Shown: piece by piece, positions 6,091 to 8,304 of the stretch | How the letters are laid out: each line of letters opens with the position of its first letter | Position numbering within the stretch: position 1 is the stretch's first letter | DNA from: Bacilli bacterium | Lineage (GTDB): Bacteria; Bacillota_I; Bacilli_A; RF39; UBA660 | NCBI GenBank assembly: GCA_900772435.1 | Contig: CAAHEM010000007.1 | Location: forward strand, 1-8,304 | Direction of reading: 5' to 3' | Length of the DNA: 8,304 bases | Translations under genes and position numbers: made by a program | Notes under the pieces: model-generated | What the model was told of the DNA's origin: nothing | What the model saw: only the letters and a program-made list of their open reading frames with translations | Databases searched by the model: none

Positions 6091-8235
6091 ATGAGTAAGA
6101 AAATTAATGAAGGATTAATACTTGATGATGATGACGTAGTTAAAGCAGGGGATAATGGTTTAACTGAAGTAACTGAAGAAAATTTGAAAGAACTTGCAGA
6201 TCAGTTACAGTTTGATACTTTAGCGCAAGAATGTATTGTAGAAGACTTATGTAAATCATATAATATAAGTCGTGAAGATATGTTTGTGCTTATTCATGAA
6301 CTTAAAAAGAGAGGAAATAATGTTGTAACAATGAATACTTCAGCTTCTCTTGATGAAGGAAGCGAAGAGAAAACAACTGTTACATTAATTAGAAATTATG
6401 GACATGAACAATTGATAAATGATCTATCATATAGGATAGAAAATAATGATAATAGTATTAAATGTATGCTTATATCTGATACTAGATTTGGTAGTATATA
6501 TCAACAAACTAGTATACTTAACGATATGTATTTAAAAGCTAAAGCAATGGGAGTTAAATATGTATTTCTTACAGGTGATGTGGTAGAAGGTGTATATAAA
6601 GGAGCTAAAAGTATATATAATTCAACTCTTCATAAAGATGGATATGATGATCAAGCTGATTATGTAGCTGCTTGTTTTCCTAGAGTTGATGGTATAACTA
6701 CATATTTTGTTACTGGTGAACATGATTTATCATTTTTAAAAACTAAAGATAAAGTTGATATTGGAAACTTAATTGCTTCTAAAAGGCCTGATATGATTTA
6801 TTTAGGTCCAAGACGTAAAAAAGTTACATTTGTAAATGGCAGTGGAAATGGAAGTATATCACTATACTTACAACATTCAAGTGGTAATGTTCCATATACT
6901 ATAAGTTATAAGCCACAACAAAAAATAGCAGCACTTAGAAATGAAGATAAAACTGATATATTAGTAACAAGTCATTTTGCTGCGTGCGATTCATTTTTAA
7001 GACGTGGAGTTCGTTCTTATCAGGTTCCTACAGTAGTTGGAACAACAGATGAAATGAAAGATGCTAATACACCTGTATATAACACTGTTGGTAGTTGGGT
7101 AGTTACATTAAATAAAGATAAAAAAGGTAATTTAAAAAATACTTCTCAAATGTATATTCCATATTATCAGACAATTAGAGATGATTATAAAACATTTAAA
7201 ACTTTACATTTAACAGACCATGAATCTATATATTTAAGTCAACCAACTATTAGAGATGAAAAAGATAAAATATATTCAGGTATTAAAAATGGTGAAAGTG
7301 TAGATGGAGTTTGTTCTAGACTTGGTATTTCCCCATTAAAGTTTGGAGGTATGCTTGAAGAATTTAAATTAAAAGGCTATGATATTGATTTGTCTGATAA
7401 AGGGGATGGAAAAATAATCATAAAGAAGAATAAAAGTAAAGTTGGTAAAGTTATAAAACCTCAAATGGATGAACTTACTCATATTAGACAAACTTGGATA
7501 TCAGATACTCACTTTTGTAATGAAGCTCAACAACTTGGACTTGTAAATCAAATATATAAAGAAACTCGTGATAAAGGTATAACTACTGTATTACATTTTG
7601 GCGATGTACTTGATGGAGATTATCATAATAGACCTGAACATCAATATGCATTATTTAGACAAGGTGCTTCAAGACAACTAGATTATATAGTTAATTATTA
7701 TCCTAAAGTTGAAGGGGTTGATACATATTTTATAACAGGTACTCATGATCAAACACATGCTAAGAATGGCGGATTATTTATGGGACCAGCTATAGAAAGA
7801 CTTAGACCAGACTTACATTTTATGGGAGATGATAAAGGAGTATTTAGTCCTAAAGAAAGTCCTAAGACTCTTGAAGAAATGTATCATCCGGGTGGTGGAT
7901 GTGCATCAAGTTTATCATATAAGATGCAAAAATATATAGATAAAATGGAACCGGGATTCAAACCAAATATACTTGGTAGTGGACACTTTCATCAAAGTCA
8001 TATGATGGCATATAGAAATGTAATAGCATTCTTAATACCATGTTTAACTGCTAAAACTAATTTTGCTATAAGACAAGGACTTGAAAATACTATGGGAGCA
8101 TACTTTATAGATATGTATGTTAACTCAAAAGGTGAAATTGAAATGTTAGAGTTTGAAGAAAAAAGATTTACACCTAAAGATTGTAAGAAAGATGATTTTT
8201 TAAAAACAAAACAACTAGTATTGAAAACAAAATAA
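6091..8235 (+). CDS. Tandem HTH-metallophosphoesterase protein, first phosphoesterase degenerate
   Basis: A 714-residue protein with no signal peptide or membrane segment, of unrecognised specific function. Both halves carry a calcineurin-like phosphoesterase domain. The second (about 465-690) shows DTH (472-474), GDVLDG (504-509), GTHD (550-553, Thr in place of the usual Asn), YHPGGG (H599) and GHFH (631-634), a nearly complete two-metal site. The first (about 122-345) aligns block by block but reads DTR (130-132), GDVVEG, GEHD, QHSSG and SHFA (294-297), losing two metal-binding histidines. Each domain is preceded by a helix-turn-helix-like segment (50-78 and 404-432) that aligns over 29 residues without a gap, so the gene looks like an internal duplication of a module of about 350 residues. 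DNA- or nucleotide-directed phosphodiesterase activity is plausible; substrate unknown. The N-terminus is acidic (LDDDDVV). It has its own promoter and no clear terminator before the next promoter. Confidence 0.88.
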   Translation: MSKKINEGLILDDDDVVKAGDNGLTEVTEENLKELADQLQFDTLAQECIVEDLCKSYNISREDMFVLIHELKKRGNNVVTMNTSASLDEGSEEKTTVTLIRNYGHEQLINDLSYRIENNDNSIKCMLISDTRFGSIYQQTSILNDMYLKAKAMGVKYVFLTGDVVEGVYKGAKSIYNSTLHKDGYDDQADYVAACFPRVDGITTYFVTGEHDLSFLKTKDKVDIGNLIASKRPDMIYLGPRRKKVTFVNGSGNGSISLYLQHSSGNVPYTISYKPQQKIAALRNEDKTDILVTSHFAACDSFLRRGVRSYQVPTVVGTTDEMKDANTPVYNTVGSWVVTLNKDKKGNLKNTSQMYIPYYQTIRDDYKTFKTLHLTDHESIYLSQPTIRDEKDKIYSGIKNGESVDGVCSRLGISPLKFGGMLEEFKLKGYDIDLSDKGDGKIIIKKNKSKVGKVIKPQMDELTHIRQTWISDTHFCNEAQQLGLVNQIYKETRDKGITTVLHFGDVLDGDYHNRPEHQYALFRQGASRQLDYIVNYYPKVEGVDTYFITGTHDQTHAKNGGLFMGPAIERLRPDLHFMGDDKGVFSPKESPKTLEEMYHPGGGCASSLSYKMQKYIDKMEPGFKPNILGSGHFHQSHMMAYRNVIAFLIPCLTAKTNFAIRQGLENTMGAYFIDMYVNSKGEIEMLEFEEKRFTPKDCKKDDFLKTKQLVLKTK

Positions 8236-8249
8236 TATTGTGTTAAAAT
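8221..8249 (+). promoter_or_regulatory. Promoter of the gene at the right edge
   Basis: TTGAAA (8221-8226) and TAAAAT (8244-8249) are 17 bases apart, with TG one base before the -10 (8241-8242). Each hexamer matches consensus at 5 of 6 positions. The -35 lies within the last codons of the phosphoesterase gene. The start is expected near 8256, about 19 bases before ATG 8275. Confidence 0.6.
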
Positions 8250-8274
8250 ACATTTATTGAGCGATGATAGTGTG

Positions 8275-8304
8275 ATGGTAAAGCACTTAGGCTATAGATT
8301 TAAA
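8275..8304 (+). CDS. 5' end of a gene cut by the window edge, possibly TnpB/IS605 OrfB-like
   Basis: From ATG 8275 (with an in-frame GTG just before, at 8272) a frame runs open to the edge: MVKHLGYRFK, ten residues. A good promoter lies at the right distance upstream. The pattern aromatic-basic-aromatic-basic near the N-terminus (GYRFK) is how TnpB/IS605 OrfB proteins usually begin, normally continuing into Ile/Leu-Tyr-Pro. With ten residues this is only a suggestion. If correct, either the left end of the element would have to fit in the roughly 40 bases after the phosphoesterase gene, or this would be a standalone tnpB. Confidence 0.4.
   Translation, partial: MVKHLGYRFK

Noticed and set aside
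1..8304. UGA-to-tryptophan recoding, as in mycoplasmas
   Set aside because: All tryptophans are TGG and no in-frame TGA occurs in any gene. TGA is also not seen as a stop, but seven stops are too few to read meaning into that.

Overview
This is an AT-rich stretch (by eye well under 35% G+C) of a compact, low-GC Gram-positive-type genome. All recognisable genes lie on the + strand, and no gap between them exceeds about 145 bases. The signals point to an uncultured Mollicutes-like or Erysipelotrichia-like member of the Bacilli: a ClpB without its N-terminal domain, an HrcA/CIRCE operator, U-tailed terminators, TTGACA/TATAAT promoters, and a surface protein built of DUF285 (BspA-like) repeats. 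The genetic code looks standard: Trp is TGG, there are no in-frame TGA codons, and the stops seen are TAA or TAG. The lineage is an inference from gene content, not from a marker phylogeny.

Layout. Positions 1-61 hold the last 19 codons of an upstream gene. A small membrane-anchored protein (69-473) follows 7 bases later and ends at a terminator. Next is a self-contained heat-shock unit: a CIRCE operator wrapped around a consensus sigma-A promoter, then clpB (603-2699) with its own terminator. A separate unit (2843-4291) encodes a prepilin-like protein carrying nine 25-residue DUF285 repeats, again with its own promoter and terminator. A two-gene operon follows: a sugar-transfer-type ATP-grasp enzyme (4380-5384) and rnhB, RNase HII (5395-5988). 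The last complete unit (6091-8235) encodes a 714-residue protein made of two copies of a [helix-turn-helix + metallophosphoesterase] module, of which only the second keeps a nearly full set of metal ligands. At the right edge a well-formed promoter leads into a new gene whose first residues resemble the start of TnpB/IS605 OrfB proteins.

How the genes relate. These are mostly independent transcription units, not one pathway. clpB is a stress-induced disaggregase. The pilin/DUF285 protein and perhaps the ATP-grasp enzyme concern the cell surface. RNase HII is housekeeping DNA maintenance. The tandem metallophosphoesterase is the least explained gene here and the best candidate for an undescribed function.
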